Positions 1-8,287 of a DNA stretch of 30,720 bases are shown one piece after another; the first letter of the stretch is position 1; the number at the start of each line of letters is the position of its first letter. Location of the stretch: positions 1 to 30,720 of IMG/VR virus record IMGVR_UViG_3300048588_000412; one strand, 5' to 3'. The position numbers and the translations under genes were made by a program. The DNA is from a virus. The notes beneath the pieces were generated by a model. It saw only the letters and a list, made by a program, of their open reading frames with translations, was not told where the DNA came from and searched no databases.

Positions 1-1107
1 CTGCCACTTCAACAGCTTCCGCGGCTGATACCCCCCGGCCAAAAACGCGATGCGGAAAAACTCACCCGTCTGCGCCGCCGTCGCCTGCAACAGATCCCAG
101 ATGCTGTCACCGCCCGGCACGTGCGTCGTCCCGTCGGCCGTCCCCTCGTAGGCCACGTTGTCGAACTCAACATCCCAGCCGTCCGCCACCGCCGGCGCCA
201 TGATCTGCGTCACGTCATCCGTGGCCGGCTCGCTGTAATCGTAGGCCACCACCGCCTTGCCCGACGCCGCCTGGCTCGGCAAACCGTCGCGGATGTGGAT
301 CTCCCCGTCCGCCTCGTCCACCTTGATGATGACGCTCTCATGCGTCGCCGCGCTGTCCAGCGTCACCACCACCCGCTGCCCCACGGCGAACCCCGACATG
401 TCCGCCAGGTGCAGCACCGCCTTCCGCACCACCACCTCGTTGTCGACCGGCGCATTGTACGGAATGCGGTCCAGGAACGTCAGCTGGTTGTCGTTCCAGC
501 CCTCTTCCTCAATGCCGGTGATGATCGAGACGTGCGACCCGTCGTCCCCGCTGGGCGTGCCCATCTCAATAAATATCTGATCCCCGACCTCCATCCCGGC
601 CACACTGTCCAGGGTGGCGCTCTTGTTGCCGTTCGGCGCGCCGTCAAATAGCGCCGTCGTAATCGGCCCCACGGCCGTCGAAGCCAACGTGGTCGAATAC
701 GTCGTCTCCTCGCCAATCGGCGACCAGTGCCGGTATTTCGTCAGCAGATGCTCCAGACCCAGCCCCGAGACCTCCACCGTCCGGCGACCCGCGGCATCAA
801 TGCCCTCACGCAGCTTCTGAATCAAAATCGCCCCCATCTCCCGATAGGGGAACGAGAAATCATTAGCCATCACGCGGTTGTACTGGTACAGGCTCACAAT
901 GCGCCCGGCCTGCACAAAATCCGCCCAATCGCCGCTGCTGTCCTTCAGGAACGTGAACCGCCCCCGCACCATCTGGCCGCGCTTCTTGATCACCTCGGCC
1001 TGCCCAATGCCGGTGATCGCCGTCTGCCCGCCCACGTTGATGACGGTGTGCGTGTCGTCGTCCCATTCGACGAACGACGCGTAGAGGTCGCTGTATCGCT
1101 CAGCCAT
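1..1107 (-). CDS. tail/baseplate protein, Gp37-like (partial, C-terminus off the left edge)
   Basis: The frame is open from the ATG at 1107 to base 1, giving at least 369 residues without a stop. The start ATG shares one base with the upstream TAA (TAATG), so translation is probably coupled. The protein starts MAERYSDLYASF and is a mixed beta-rich protein with no membrane segment. A stretch near residues 100-130 (VEVSGLGLEHLL) resembles the N-terminal part of siphovirus Gp37-like minor tail proteins that follow the distal tail protein. Its place after tape measure and Dit-like genes supports a role in the tail tip or baseplate. The family assignment is by position and general resemblance only; the 3' part lies outside the window. 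Confidence 0.6.
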   Translation of the reverse strand, partial: MAERYSDLYASFVEWDDDTHTVINVGGQTAITGIGQAEVIKKRGQMVRGRFTFLKDSSGDWADFVQAGRIVSLYQYNRVMANDFSFPYREMGAILIQKLREGIDAAGRRTVEVSGLGLEHLLTKYRHWSPIGEETTYSTTLASTAVGPITTALFDGAPNGNKSATLDSVAGMEVGDQIFIEMGTPSGDDGSHVSIITGIEEEGWNDNQLTFLDRIPYNAPVDNEVVVRKAVLHLADMSGFAVGQRVVVTLDSAATHESVIIKVDEADGEIHIRDGLPSQAASGKAVVAYDYSEPATDDVTQIMAPAVADGWDVEFDNVAYEGTADGTTHVPGGDSIWDLLQATAAQTGEFFRIAFLAGGYQPRKLLKWQ

Positions 1108-1556
1108 TACACCACCGTCCAGCCCGACTTAAGTTGCCACACGCCGCGCACCATCAGCCAGTTGGGCGCGTTGGTCACAAAAGGCGCCGTCCACTGGGCA
1201 TCTTCCGGCACCGGCATCTGCCGGGCCGTGGCCGTCTTCACAATCGTCGTGCTCGCCGTTCGGATCTTGACCGTCAGCGTGCCGTGCTTGCCCACCAGGG
1301 CCATCAGGTTCTCGTACTGCGTGTGCTGCGCCGATGTGGCGCTGTAGAACACGAAATCATTCCACACCTGCGGCCAGATCAGCTTGCCGTCGTCGGTCCC
1401 ATCCATGTCATGCACCGCGCCCCACGGCGTCACCTCAATGCGCTTCGCCAGCCGCGGCCCCGCCGCCGAGCCGCCTTCCACGCCGACGCCCGCCGCCTCC
1501 GCGTTGAACGTCGTCGCCCCCACCACAAACGTCGCCACCTTGACATTCCAACTCAT
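1107..1556 (-). CDS. small tail protein, Dit-like position
   Basis: A 149-residue protein (MSWNVKVATFVVG...) rich in beta-prone residues, with no signal peptide or membrane segment. It starts inside the end of the tape measure gene (4-nt ATGA overlap) and its TAA shares a base with the next ATG. The gene order tape measure, this gene, larger tail protein is where siphophages place the distal tail (Dit) protein. The repeated pattern of hydrophobic strands and the W-containing ends (NAPNWLMVRGVWQLKSGW) fit a tail-tip beta-sandwich. I do not recognise a specific motif, and it is shorter than most Dit proteins, so the role is inferred from position. Confidence 0.5.
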   Translation of the reverse strand: MSWNVKVATFVVGATTFNAEAAGVGVEGGSAAGPRLAKRIEVTPWGAVHDMDGTDDGKLIWPQVWNDFVFYSATSAQHTQYENLMALVGKHGTLTVKIRTASTTIVKTATARQMPVPEDAQWTAPFVTNAPNWLMVRGVWQLKSGWTVV

Positions 1557-3442
1557 GGTATAGCTCCGACGGCCCGCAGCTCTTCCAGGATGTGCATCCC
1601 CGACGCGCTGACGTGGATCATGATCTCCTTCGTGTCCGGTATCTCGCCCATCAGCGTCTTCACCAGTCCGGCCTTTGTGGTCACATCGTCGATGTCCAGC
1701 GTCATCACCGCCTCATACGCCTCGGCCGGGTCGGTGAACCCATCGACAATGCCCCGCGCCACCGCCACCGCCTCCTCAATCGCCTCGGTGTGCAGCTGCA
1801 CCTCCAGTTGCACCGGCTCGAGCTGCGGCACCGTCCCGTCCAGTTCGAAGTCGGCCAGGTCGCGTTGTCGTTCGCCCACAAACGGCAGCGGCACGCCGCG
1901 ATCGGCATCCGGCACCTCATTCAGCGCGTCAAGGGCCGACTGCACCGCCGTGGCGTAATCGTCCCACGGTATCTTGCCCTCGGCCGCCGCCCCGGCGAGG
2001 TTGTCGATGATGGTCTGCGTCTGCGCCGCCGCCGTTGCCGCTTCGGCCACGCTCTCCGGGAATAGCCCATACGCCACGCCCAGCTCGCTCAGCGGGCCAA
2101 TGCCTGCCCCCGCCGCGTCCGCCGCGTCATATAGCGCCTGGGCAAAGTCATAAGGCTGCGCCGGGTCCAGCTCCGCAAATTGGGTGAAGTAGTCACCACC
2201 CTGCGCCGTCAGCGCCGCCACCGCGTCGGCATACCGCTGCACCGCCTCGGCTGCCGCGTTCTGAAACTCAATCTGCTGGTTCAGGGCGTCCAGATCCACA
2301 TCGGCCATCGCCTGCTGCGCCAAAGCCGCCGTGTAGGCCGTCTCGCCGTAGGCTTCCATCTCCTGCCGGGCGTCGGTCACGCGCCGCGCCTGGGCAAACA
2401 TCACCTCATCAACCGACCCCAGCGCGTAGCTCAGCTGCCCCGTGGTATAGACGCCGTTGTTGACGGCAAACGCCCACTCGTTCCAACTGATCTCGCCCAG
2501 CTGCACCTGCGTATCGAGCGACTTGACCTCTTGCCCCACGCGCTCCCAGTCGCCGCCGGCCAGGGCGATCATCAACTTCTGGATGTCCAGCCCCGCTTCC
2601 TTGTACCGCTCGATCTTCGCCAGCGCGTCGCCCAGGACGCTGATGTTGTCGGCCGCGTTGCCCACCGCCTCTACGCCGCCCGCCGCCTCAAACAGCGTGA
2701 ACGCCAGTTCGCTGAACGTGTCCTTCAGGTTCTGGCCGCTGGCCTCCAGCTGCTGAATCTTGCCCGCGGTCGTCTCGCTGACATCACCCAGGATGCCGAT
2801 CTTCTCGCGGCCCGCCTCGATGATCGCCCACTTGAACGCGTCATCCGCGCTCATGCCGCTGGCCGTCAGTCCGTCAATCTTGCTTTTGACTGACTCGATG
2901 CTCAGCCCCAGCGAGTCCAGACGCGCCGTAGACTGGTTGGCAATCGTCAGGCCCAACACCTGCATGTCCCAGTTGAGCTTGCCCGACACCTCCGACAGCG
3001 CCACGGCCTCTTCGTGCGTCTTGGCCAGCCCCAGGCTGATGAGCTGCGACGCCCCCGCGATCTGGTCGGCATTGCTGACCAGCCCGTTCATGGCCGAGTT
3101 GAGATCGTTCTCCAGTACGTCGGCCGTCGTGCCGATGCTCTCGGCCAATGCGTCGAACTGGCTCTTCTGCAGCGCCAGATCAGCGCCGCGGTCAATCTGG
3201 TCCCACGCCGCCTCAGCGCCTTTCGCCAGCCCGGCAAACGCAACCCCGGCCACGGCCAGAGACGCGCCAATAGCCGCCGCCGACTGGCCGACCCTGCCGA
3301 ACCCGCCGGACGTTTGCTCTAGACCCGTGTTGGCCTGCTTAGCCGCGTCGTCCACCTGGCGCAAGTCGGACTGTGCCTTCAGCACATCCGACTCGCCCTG
3401 GTAGTCAACCGCCAGAATCGCCTTGACTTGCCTGTCAGCCAT
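1553..3442 (-). CDS. tail tape measure protein
   Basis: A 629-residue, Ala/Gln/Asp-rich, mainly helical protein. The N-terminus (MADRQVKAILAVDYQGESDVLKAQSDLRQVDDAAKQANTG) is the coiled-coil start typical of tape measure proteins. It is followed by a Gly/Ala hydrophobic stretch (about residues 50-75, AAAIGASLAVAGVAFAGLA) that could be inserted in the membrane during DNA ejection. It lies directly after the frameshifted chaperone pair, the invariant place for this gene. At roughly 0.15 nm per residue the length predicts a tail of about 90-95 nm, short for a siphovirus. There is no lysozyme or peptidase domain that I can see. The start ATG is 2 nt after the stop of the chaperone fusion. Confidence 0.9.
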   Translation of the reverse strand: MADRQVKAILAVDYQGESDVLKAQSDLRQVDDAAKQANTGLEQTSGGFGRVGQSAAAIGASLAVAGVAFAGLAKGAEAAWDQIDRGADLALQKSQFDALAESIGTTADVLENDLNSAMNGLVSNADQIAGASQLISLGLAKTHEEAVALSEVSGKLNWDMQVLGLTIANQSTARLDSLGLSIESVKSKIDGLTASGMSADDAFKWAIIEAGREKIGILGDVSETTAGKIQQLEASGQNLKDTFSELAFTLFEAAGGVEAVGNAADNISVLGDALAKIERYKEAGLDIQKLMIALAGGDWERVGQEVKSLDTQVQLGEISWNEWAFAVNNGVYTTGQLSYALGSVDEVMFAQARRVTDARQEMEAYGETAYTAALAQQAMADVDLDALNQQIEFQNAAAEAVQRYADAVAALTAQGGDYFTQFAELDPAQPYDFAQALYDAADAAGAGIGPLSELGVAYGLFPESVAEAATAAAQTQTIIDNLAGAAAEGKIPWDDYATAVQSALDALNEVPDADRGVPLPFVGERQRDLADFELDGTVPQLEPVQLEVQLHTEAIEEAVAVARGIVDGFTDPAEAYEAVMTLDIDDVTTKAGLVKTLMGEIPDTKEIMIHVSASGMHILEELRAVGAIP

Positions 3443-3444
3443 AG

Positions 3445-4148
3445 TTACCTACCGGTCACTCGCTGCCACTGTTGGCGCGCCAACATATTGCCCGCGACGG
3501 TCTCCCAACGTTCCATCCGCGTCGACTCCGGCTCGCTCGCCAGCAGCAGCGCCTTCACCTGCCCCACGACCTCAGCCCCGGCCGGGTGCTTGTTCAACCA
3601 CTGCACCGGGTTCTCAGCCATGCGATAGCCCTGCCAGGCGTTGTAGACGTTTCGCACCAGCAATGTCTCCATGAGCGCCCCTGGCGGCCAGCGCATCCAG
3701 CCCTGCCCCCACGGGTCGCCGAAGTCTCTCAGATGGAAATAGAACACCAGTTCCGGCGGTGGCTCCCCGTTGCCGTCAACGTAGTCCACCACCGCCAAAA
3801 TCACTTTTTTGGGTTCGGCACCGTCGTCAACGCCGTGTAATGCGCGTCCATCATCAGGCCGTAGTGCTTCACCTCGGCCGCCGTCAGTTTGCGCACGTCC
3901 ACGCCGTCGAACAGATACACCGTCTCGGCCTTGCCCGTGGCGATGTCCTCCAACCGCTGCGCCGATGTCTCCGGCGAGTCGATCCACCCGGCCACAATCG
4001 CCGCCTGCAGCGCCGCCTGACACTGCTCCGGCAACCCTACCCGCGGCATCTGCACATAGGCCCGCGCCCAGGCTGCTACGTCCTCCTGTAGCAGCCCGTC
4101 GCGCAGGACCAGTGTTCGCCCAAATGGGTCTGTGGTGCTCTTCGCCAT
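3445..4148 (-). CDS. tail assembly chaperone, long form made by -1 frameshift (gpGT-like)
   Basis: Frame 0 starts at the ATG at 4148 and meets TGA at 3801-3803. The sequence just before that stop on the minus strand is CCCAAAAAAG (3813-3804). A slip of one base back continues into an open frame starting VILAVVDYVDGNGEPPPELVFYF and ending at the TAA at 3445. The fusion would be 234 residues, 115 from frame 0 and 119 from the -1 frame. This matches the lambda G/GT arrangement between major tail protein and tape measure, where both forms help load tail subunits around the tape measure. The downstream frame has no start of its own near the junction. The C-terminus contains one copy of a 16-bp palindrome (3470-3485). 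Confidence 0.85.
3470..3485. repeat. 16-bp palindrome, copy 1
   Basis: Perfect TGTTGGCGCGCCAACA near the 3' end of the tail chaperone fusion, read as MLARQQ on the minus strand, the same peptide as in the portal copy. Confidence 0.9.
3801..4148 (-). CDS. tail assembly chaperone, short form (gpG-like)
   Basis: This is the 115-residue frame-0 product (MAKSTTDPFGRTLVLRDGLL...PNPKK). It is acidic/mixed and helical, with the size and place of lambda gpG. It overlaps the stop of the major tail gene by one base (TAATG). Most ribosomes should stop here and make this short form; a minority should slip to make the GT-like form. The assignment rests on gene order and on the frameshift signal at its very end, because these chaperones are weakly conserved in sequence. 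Confidence 0.85.
   Translation of the reverse strand: MAKSTTDPFGRTLVLRDGLLQEDVAAWARAYVQMPRVGLPEQCQAALQAAIVAGWIDSPETSAQRLEDIATGKAETVYLFDGVDVRKLTAAEVKHYGLMMDAHYTALTTVPNPKK
3804..3813 (-). promoter_or_regulatory. programmed -1 ribosomal frameshift site
   Basis: The minus strand reads CCCAAAAAAG, in frame 0 as C-CCA-AAA-AAG followed directly by TGA. It holds two overlapping slippery heptamers, C CCA AAA and A AAA AAG. The second is the heptamer of the bacterial dnaX frameshift. The -1 frame is the one that stays open. The immediately following stop codon would add to pausing. I did not model a downstream pseudoknot. Confidence 0.85.
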
Positions 4149-4537
4149 TAGGCCGTCTCAGCCGCAACCGTGATCGCGCCGCTGGCCGTGAACTCAGCCG
4201 TCACCGTCACCCAGCCGCCCGAGGGCGCGCTGACGTCATACCCGGCCGCGTAACCCGCTGCTGCCGACAGCTTCACCCCGTCCACCTTGTCGTGGGCGAT
4301 CGTGCCGCTGGTCCCCTGGGCAATAGCCCCGAGCGTCGTGTGCGGCGTGGAGGCCGGGAGATTGAACGTCACCGTCCACTTCGCCAGACCGGGGATCGTC
4401 ACCGTGATCGGGTAAGCCGCGTCCGCCACAACCTTGCTCAGGATCTGCCCCTTGCTGTTGAACTTGATGTCTTCCACGTTGGGCAGCACCGTGCTGCCAA
4501 ATGTGAACGTCTGTCCATGTCCTGTACCTGCCATCAT
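4148..4537 (-). CDS. major tail protein (tail tube)
   Basis: A 129-residue beta-rich protein (MMAGTGHGQTFTFGSTVLPNVEDIKFNSKG...GAITVAAETA). Size, Gly/Thr/Val content and position between tail terminator and tail chaperone all fit a tail tube subunit. It is small for this class and ends in a Thr/Ala-rich tail with no added Ig domain. The start may be either of two adjacent Met codons (4537 or 4534). Tube subunits stack as hexamers around the tape measure. Homology was not recognised from sequence alone. Confidence 0.7.
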   Translation of the reverse strand: MMAGTGHGQTFTFGSTVLPNVEDIKFNSKGQILSKVVADAAYPITVTIPGLAKWTVTFNLPASTPHTTLGAIAQGTSGTIAHDKVDGVKLSAAAGYAAGYDVSAPSGGWVTVTAEFTASGAITVAAETA

Positions 4538-4542
4538 TCACC

Positions 4543-4920
4543 TCATTCGCTGTAATAGATCTCGAACTCAACCAGCTGCCGGTACCACATGGTTTCCGGC
4601 TCGTAATCGTCACGCATGTCCGTGACCTCAATGCGGTCCACGGCTCCGCTCTGATACCCGTTAATCGCGGCCAACAGCGCCGCCTTCCCGGCCTTGATGC
4701 CGCCGTAGCTGCGATCCCAGTAGTGCAGCTTGTACCGCCCCACCCGCAGCCCCGTGTCGCCGTCGGCCCGCACCTCTGTGCGCGTGTTCATCTCATCGTA
4801 AACGACGCAGGGCAACGTGGCGTTGTCCGGCATCAGCCGCGGATACATCCGCGTGCCAATCAGCGCCGATACGCCCGCCGTGCCTGTAATCAGCGTGACC
4901 AGTGTCGTCTCAATTGCCAT
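4543..4920 (-). CDS. tail terminator / completion protein, DUF3168-like
   Basis: A 125-residue protein beginning MAIETTLVTLITGTAGVSALIGTRMYPRLMPDNATLPCVVYDEM. The pattern of an N-terminal helix, an xxRxYPxxxPxxxxLPxVVY segment, a strand containing YKLHYWD and a C-terminal helix is that of DUF3168 tail completion proteins (SPP1 gp17 and lambda gpU fold). These cap the tail tube and join it to the head. It overlaps the upstream gp10-like gene by one base at the TAATG junction. Confidence 0.8.
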   Translation of the reverse strand: MAIETTLVTLITGTAGVSALIGTRMYPRLMPDNATLPCVVYDEMNTRTEVRADGDTGLRVGRYKLHYWDRSYGGIKAGKAALLAAINGYQSGAVDRIEVTDMRDDYEPETMWYRQLVEFEIYYSE

Positions 4921-5291
4921 TACAGGTTCAACCCCGCCAACAGATGGTTCATCAGGACTTCCAGCCGCGTCGCCAGTTGCCCGACGCCCTTTGCGTTGGC
5001 GTTGCCAATCATGTGGTGGGCCACGTTGCGACTGCCGCCGTCCTCAACCTGCGCCGCGTAGATCAGCGTGGACCCCCACGCCAAACGAGCAGTGTTGCGG
5101 TTCACCTCGTTCGTGAACACCCGGATCGAATCCCGCAGCTCGCCCGACTCCACCGGTGTGTTGGCCTTGGCGTCGGTCAGCACATACGCGCCCGTTTCCG
5201 TCAGCGCCGGCCCCACAACGTCAGGCATCACGCGCCGGTGAAAGTCGCCCATGTCATTGAGCAGGTCGTCCATGCCCACAAAGCCGCTCAT
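4920..5291 (-). CDS. HK97 gp10-like neck/tail protein
   Basis: A 123-residue protein (MSGFVGMDDLLNDMGDFHRRVMPDVVGPALTETGAYVLTDAKANTPVESGELRDSI...). The helix-rich N-terminus followed by 'A..NTPV.SGELRDSI' is the signature of HK97 gp10-like proteins. The ATG at 5291 is chosen because it overlaps the stop of the previous gene (ATGA); an upstream in-frame start at 5306 would lengthen it by five residues. It sits in the usual slot between head closure and tail terminator proteins. Confidence 0.85.
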   Translation of the reverse strand: MSGFVGMDDLLNDMGDFHRRVMPDVVGPALTETGAYVLTDAKANTPVESGELRDSIRVFTNEVNRNTARLAWGSTLIYAAQVEDGGSRNVAHHMIGNANAKGVGQLATRLEVLMNHLLAGLNL

Positions 5292-5614
5292 TCCGGCTCC
5301 TCGCACAACAGTTCCAGATACGCCCGGCGGTCGCCCACATCAATCGGGTCCTGAACCAGATGGTAGGCCCGGCCCCCATACAGCACGCGCCAGGTGTTGT
5401 CCACATCCTCACGATACCGAACGACAAACCGCCGCGTCAGCTTGGCGTGCACCGCCTGCGCCGCGAACAGCTCCCGGCCGTCCAGCGGCTCAGCCGAGGC
5501 CCACACCGTCGCCGCCGTGACCCACGTCGTCACCGGTTCGCCGTAGCTGTCCTGCGCCGTCGTCGGCCGTTGCAGCGATACCCGCCGCCGTAGCTGTCCC
5601 GCGCCGCGCTTCAT
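5288..5614 (-). CDS. head closure / head-tail adaptor protein
   Basis: A 108-residue protein (MKRGAGQLRRRVSLQRPTTAQDSYGEPVTTWVTAATVWASAEPLDGRELFAAQAVHAKLTRRFVVRYRED...). The order RV.LQRP, D.YGE....W, VWA...PL.GRE...A, and F.VRYR followed by W.V.Y.GR.Y is the signature of phage head-tail adaptors (PF05521; SPP1 gp16 family). It forms the ring that closes the connector after packaging. It overlaps both neighbours by 1-4 nt. Confidence 0.9.
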   Translation of the reverse strand: MKRGAGQLRRRVSLQRPTTAQDSYGEPVTTWVTAATVWASAEPLDGRELFAAQAVHAKLTRRFVVRYREDVDNTWRVLYGGRAYHLVQDPIDVGDRRAYLELLCEEPE

Positions 5615-6201
5615 CAGTACGTTCTCGTCTCAAACATGCGGAACAGGTCGTCCACGCGGTCGTTGGTCGGCACCACCATCCCCGCCGGATAGTTGCTCTC
5701 GCGGTACTCGTACAGGTCGCCAATCATCAGCTTCATCGCTGCGATCAGCTCGGCCGGCACACTCAGCCCGTCCGCGCCGTACCCCAGCACCACCCGCACC
5801 CGCACCGCATTCACGACCTCCAGGATGACCCCCGGCCACGTCTTGCCGCTTTTCAGCCAGATAGACGCCGGCTGCCCGTAGCGGTCCAGGATGTAGTTCT
5901 CAGCCGCAAACACCGTTTCCGCGGCGTCGCGGGGCGTGTAGTTGATCGATGTCACCGACGCCACCGGCGAGGCGCTGTTGGGCAGCACCAGCACGCCGCC
6001 ACTGGGAAACCGGTCCGCATACAGATCCCACGTCTGCGTGATGAGCTTCACCCCGGTCACGTTCTCACACCGTTGCCGCGCCGTGCGAATCGCGCCCGCC
6101 AGCCAATCGTTGTCGTCGTGGCTGTCCAACCGCAAATGCGCCTGTGCTTCCGGGATGGTGATCGGCTCAACGGCCGGGGCTGTGACCAGTACCGCCTTCA
6201 T
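5614..6201 (-). CDS. head-tail connector, gp6-like
   Basis: A 195-residue protein (MKAVLVTAPAVEPITIPEAQAHLRLDSHDDNDWLAGAIRTARQRCENVTG...). The starting motif 'P.EPIT..EA..HLRL....DD..L...I..AR...E..TG' and the C-terminal helix with 'A...L.GDLYE.RE' identify the phiE125 gp8 / HK97 gp6 connector family (PF05135). It forms the adaptor ring under the portal. The gene directly precedes the head closure gene, as in other siphophages. Confidence 0.9.
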   Translation of the reverse strand: MKAVLVTAPAVEPITIPEAQAHLRLDSHDDNDWLAGAIRTARQRCENVTGVKLITQTWDLYADRFPSGGVLVLPNSASPVASVTSINYTPRDAAETVFAAENYILDRYGQPASIWLKSGKTWPGVILEVVNAVRVRVVLGYGADGLSVPAELIAAMKLMIGDLYEYRESNYPAGMVVPTNDRVDDLFRMFETRTY

Positions 6202-6204
6202 GGC

Positions 6205-6411
6205 TTACCCTCGTTTCCGCGCTCGCGGCTTGACGGCCGTTTCCGGCGGTTGCGTGGCCGCCGTCTCCGGCCCGTCATCCATGGGAACAACCAACCCTGC
6301 ATCAATCCAGTCCGACCCGACCGGCAACTCGAACACGTCTCCGACATCTTTCCGGTACTTGACGCCATCCGTCCCCTTGCCTACAAACGACTTGATCGCT
6401 CGTACTATCAC
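6205..6411 (-). CDS. small hypothetical head-region protein
   Basis: A 68-residue protein starting at a GTG whose first bases overlap the upstream glycosyltransferase stop (GTGA, 6411-6408). It begins VIVRAIKSFVGKGTDGVKYRKDVGDVFELPVGSDWIDAGLVVPMDDG and ends in a Thr/Pro/Lys-rich basic tail (PRARKRG). Similar 'small basic protein with V..F.GK.. .V...GD.....' genes are common before connector genes in siphophages, but no function is known to me. The long upstream in-frame extension to 6600 is rejected because it lies inside the glycosyltransferase gene. Confidence 0.65.
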   Translation of the reverse strand: MIVRAIKSFVGKGTDGVKYRKDVGDVFELPVGSDWIDAGLVVPMDDGPETAATQPPETAVKPRARKRG

Positions 6412-7034
6412 GCTATCGCCTCCAGGTGCGGCCACTGTATCTCGCCATGTTCGCTGACATGCCCGCACACCACACCCATATCGGCCCGCTGGCTGAGTCC
6501 CGCGTGCATCACGTCCCGATTGAAGTACGTGTCGCAGTGGGCCGTCTCTTCCATCCGAAACGGGATCACCTCCAGTACATGCCGCTGAATCAGCGCACAC
6601 CCCAGCCCGCCGCCGCTACAGGGCACCGCGCCCTTCGCTACGGCGTCAGCCAGCAGGGCAGGGTGAATGCTGAGGCTTTCGCCCTCATTGCGCGGATTGC
6701 CCGGATACCGCTCAAACACGTTGATGATCTGCGTGTTGCGAAACCGGTACACCCCATAGGCCACGTCCGCTTCCAATGCCGCCAACCGCGTCAGCGTATC
6801 AGGCGGCACGATGATGTCGGATTCAACGACCAGCATCGCATCGTACCGCCCCGCCAGAAACACCTCACGGGCCCGGATGTACTGGTGCAGGATATTCTCC
6901 CGCCCGCTCTCCGTCGGATTGTCCCGCTGGAGCAGCCACGATAGCGGCCCCGGCCAGACCAGTCCGGCCACTCCCTCTACCGCTTCGGGCTCCAGCCGGT
7001 ACACCGGCGTGAACACCAGTACATCACGGGTCAT
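6408..7034 (-). CDS. glycosyltransferase-like protein (GT-A fold) in the head operon
   Basis: A 208-residue protein (MTRDVLVFTPVYRLEPEAVEGVAGLVW...). The start 'VLVFTPVYR' is the first strand of a GT2-type enzyme. The segment YDAMLVVESDIIVPPDTLTRLAA is the usual 'D....v.SDi..p...l..l' block, with ESD in the place of the metal-binding DXD. Further on come CSGGGLGCALIQRHVL and a His/Asp-rich end (CDTYFNRDVMHAGL...VCGHVSEHG). The ATG at 7034 is 7 nt after the capsid stop. Possible roles are capsid decoration or another sugar transfer; the sequence does not decide. The extension to 7100 overlaps the capsid gene and is not used. Confidence 0.75.
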   Translation of the reverse strand: MTRDVLVFTPVYRLEPEAVEGVAGLVWPGPLSWLLQRDNPTESGRENILHQYIRAREVFLAGRYDAMLVVESDIIVPPDTLTRLAALEADVAYGVYRFRNTQIINVFERYPGNPRNEGESLSIHPALLADAVAKGAVPCSGGGLGCALIQRHVLEVIPFRMEETAHCDTYFNRDVMHAGLSQRADMGVVCGHVSEHGEIQWPHLEAIA

Positions 7035-7041
7035 GATTGTC

Positions 7042-8286
7042 TTAGGCGCTCGGATGCACGCCGTAGCCGATCGCGCCGCTCTGCAACGTGCCGTAATCAA
7101 AGGCGAAGTGGTACTTCAACAGCACCATGCCCGACACCGAATACGGGTCACGCAGCAGCGTGATCTGCGGGCTCTCGTACAGCCCGACATAGTTCCAGTT
7201 GCCGAACAGCACCGGCTTGGCCGAGGCCGCAATGGCCGCCACCGACCCGGAGAAGTACACCGGGTAGCCCATGACCGTCCGGTTGAACGACCCGGCCGGC
7301 GTCTCCGCGTACAGCCGCGCGTTGCCGGTCAGGCTGGTGATGTCGCCGAACGTCGGCGGGCGCATGACCCACGCCACGTTGCTGTCGCCCTCCAGATAGT
7401 AAGACAGCGTGTTGTTGTACACGATGTCCTCCGGCTCGCCCGCGGCGATGGCCGTGGCGCTGGCAAAGGTCTTCAGAACCGAGCCATTGGCCACAACTTC
7501 AGCCACCAGGGCGGCGTTGTGGGTCAGGGCCACGCTCTGACCGATCATGCTGGCGATGTGGCCGTCCAGGTCAACAGCGTTGTTCTGCAACAGCTGCAGG
7601 GTCAACTCCAGAACCTTGGTCTTCCACACCAGCGTGAACGTGGTCTTGCCGAACTGCAGCGCGTCACGCTCCCAGCTCACGTCATGGGCGTCGCTCTGCT
7701 CGGCCGTGGTGGCAAATACCTGCGGGTCAGCCGCCTGGGTCGGGAAATCGATCGCCGACGCCGTACCCTGAATCCGCTGCACTGCCAGCCGGTCAGCCAG
7801 CATCATCTCCGACATGCGCTCAGCGATGCGGGGCACGAACCCGGTCGGGTTCAGATTGCCGCCGTCGGCCGCGGTGCCGATGTTCATCGAGCTGTTGGTC
7901 ACGGCGCGATGCTCGGCCAGGTCAAACGTCACACCGCGGCCCTGCGGGGTGTCGCCAACCATGTGGCTCAGGCCGCCGGTGTCGCCGGTGCGCACCCAGT
8001 GATTGAACGCATTGCGCTCGTTGTCGGCGCCCATCTTGTTCCACGCCGGGGCTTTGCCCTGCGCCTGCGTGCCCGCGCTGGTGCGCGCCTCGGCCTGCAA
8101 ACGCTCCGTCTCTTCCAGGCGCTCAATCTGCGCCCGCAGCCCCTCAACCTCGCCCTTCAGGCCGTCGTACTGGCCCTGCTCGGCTTCGGTCAAGTCGCGC
8201 TCTTCCTGCAGCGCCTTGTCATTCAGTGCAGCCATCGCGCTGATCTTGTCGGCGCGGGCCTGTCGCAATTCCTTCAAACCCTTCAT
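7042..8286 (-). CDS. HK97-family major capsid protein
   Basis: A 414-residue protein starting MKGLKELRQARADKISAMAAL. Residues 1-75 form a charged coiled-coil delta/scaffold domain (Q.RAD.I..M..L.DKALQEERDLT..E) removed by the protease in this family. The body has the usual 'GTAADGGNLNPTGFVPRIAERMSEMMLADRLAVQRI' E-loop/N-arm region, then W....F...TL...KL-type strands, 'MRPPTFGDITSLTGN' and 'YPVYFSG'. It lies directly after the prohead protease, whose TGA ends 1 nt before this ATG. The upstream extension to 8367 is inside the protease gene. Confidence 0.95.
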   Translation of the reverse strand: MKGLKELRQARADKISAMAALNDKALQEERDLTEAEQGQYDGLKGEVEGLRAQIERLEETERLQAEARTSAGTQAQGKAPAWNKMGADNERNAFNHWVRTGDTGGLSHMVGDTPQGRGVTFDLAEHRAVTNSSMNIGTAADGGNLNPTGFVPRIAERMSEMMLADRLAVQRIQGTASAIDFPTQAADPQVFATTAEQSDAHDVSWERDALQFGKTTFTLVWKTKVLELTLQLLQNNAVDLDGHIASMIGQSVALTHNAALVAEVVANGSVLKTFASATAIAAGEPEDIVYNNTLSYYLEGDSNVAWVMRPPTFGDITSLTGNARLYAETPAGSFNRTVMGYPVYFSGSVAAIAASAKPVLFGNWNYVGLYESPQITLLRDPYSVSGMVLLKYHFAFDYGTLQSGAIGYGVHPSA

Positions 8287-8287
8287 C

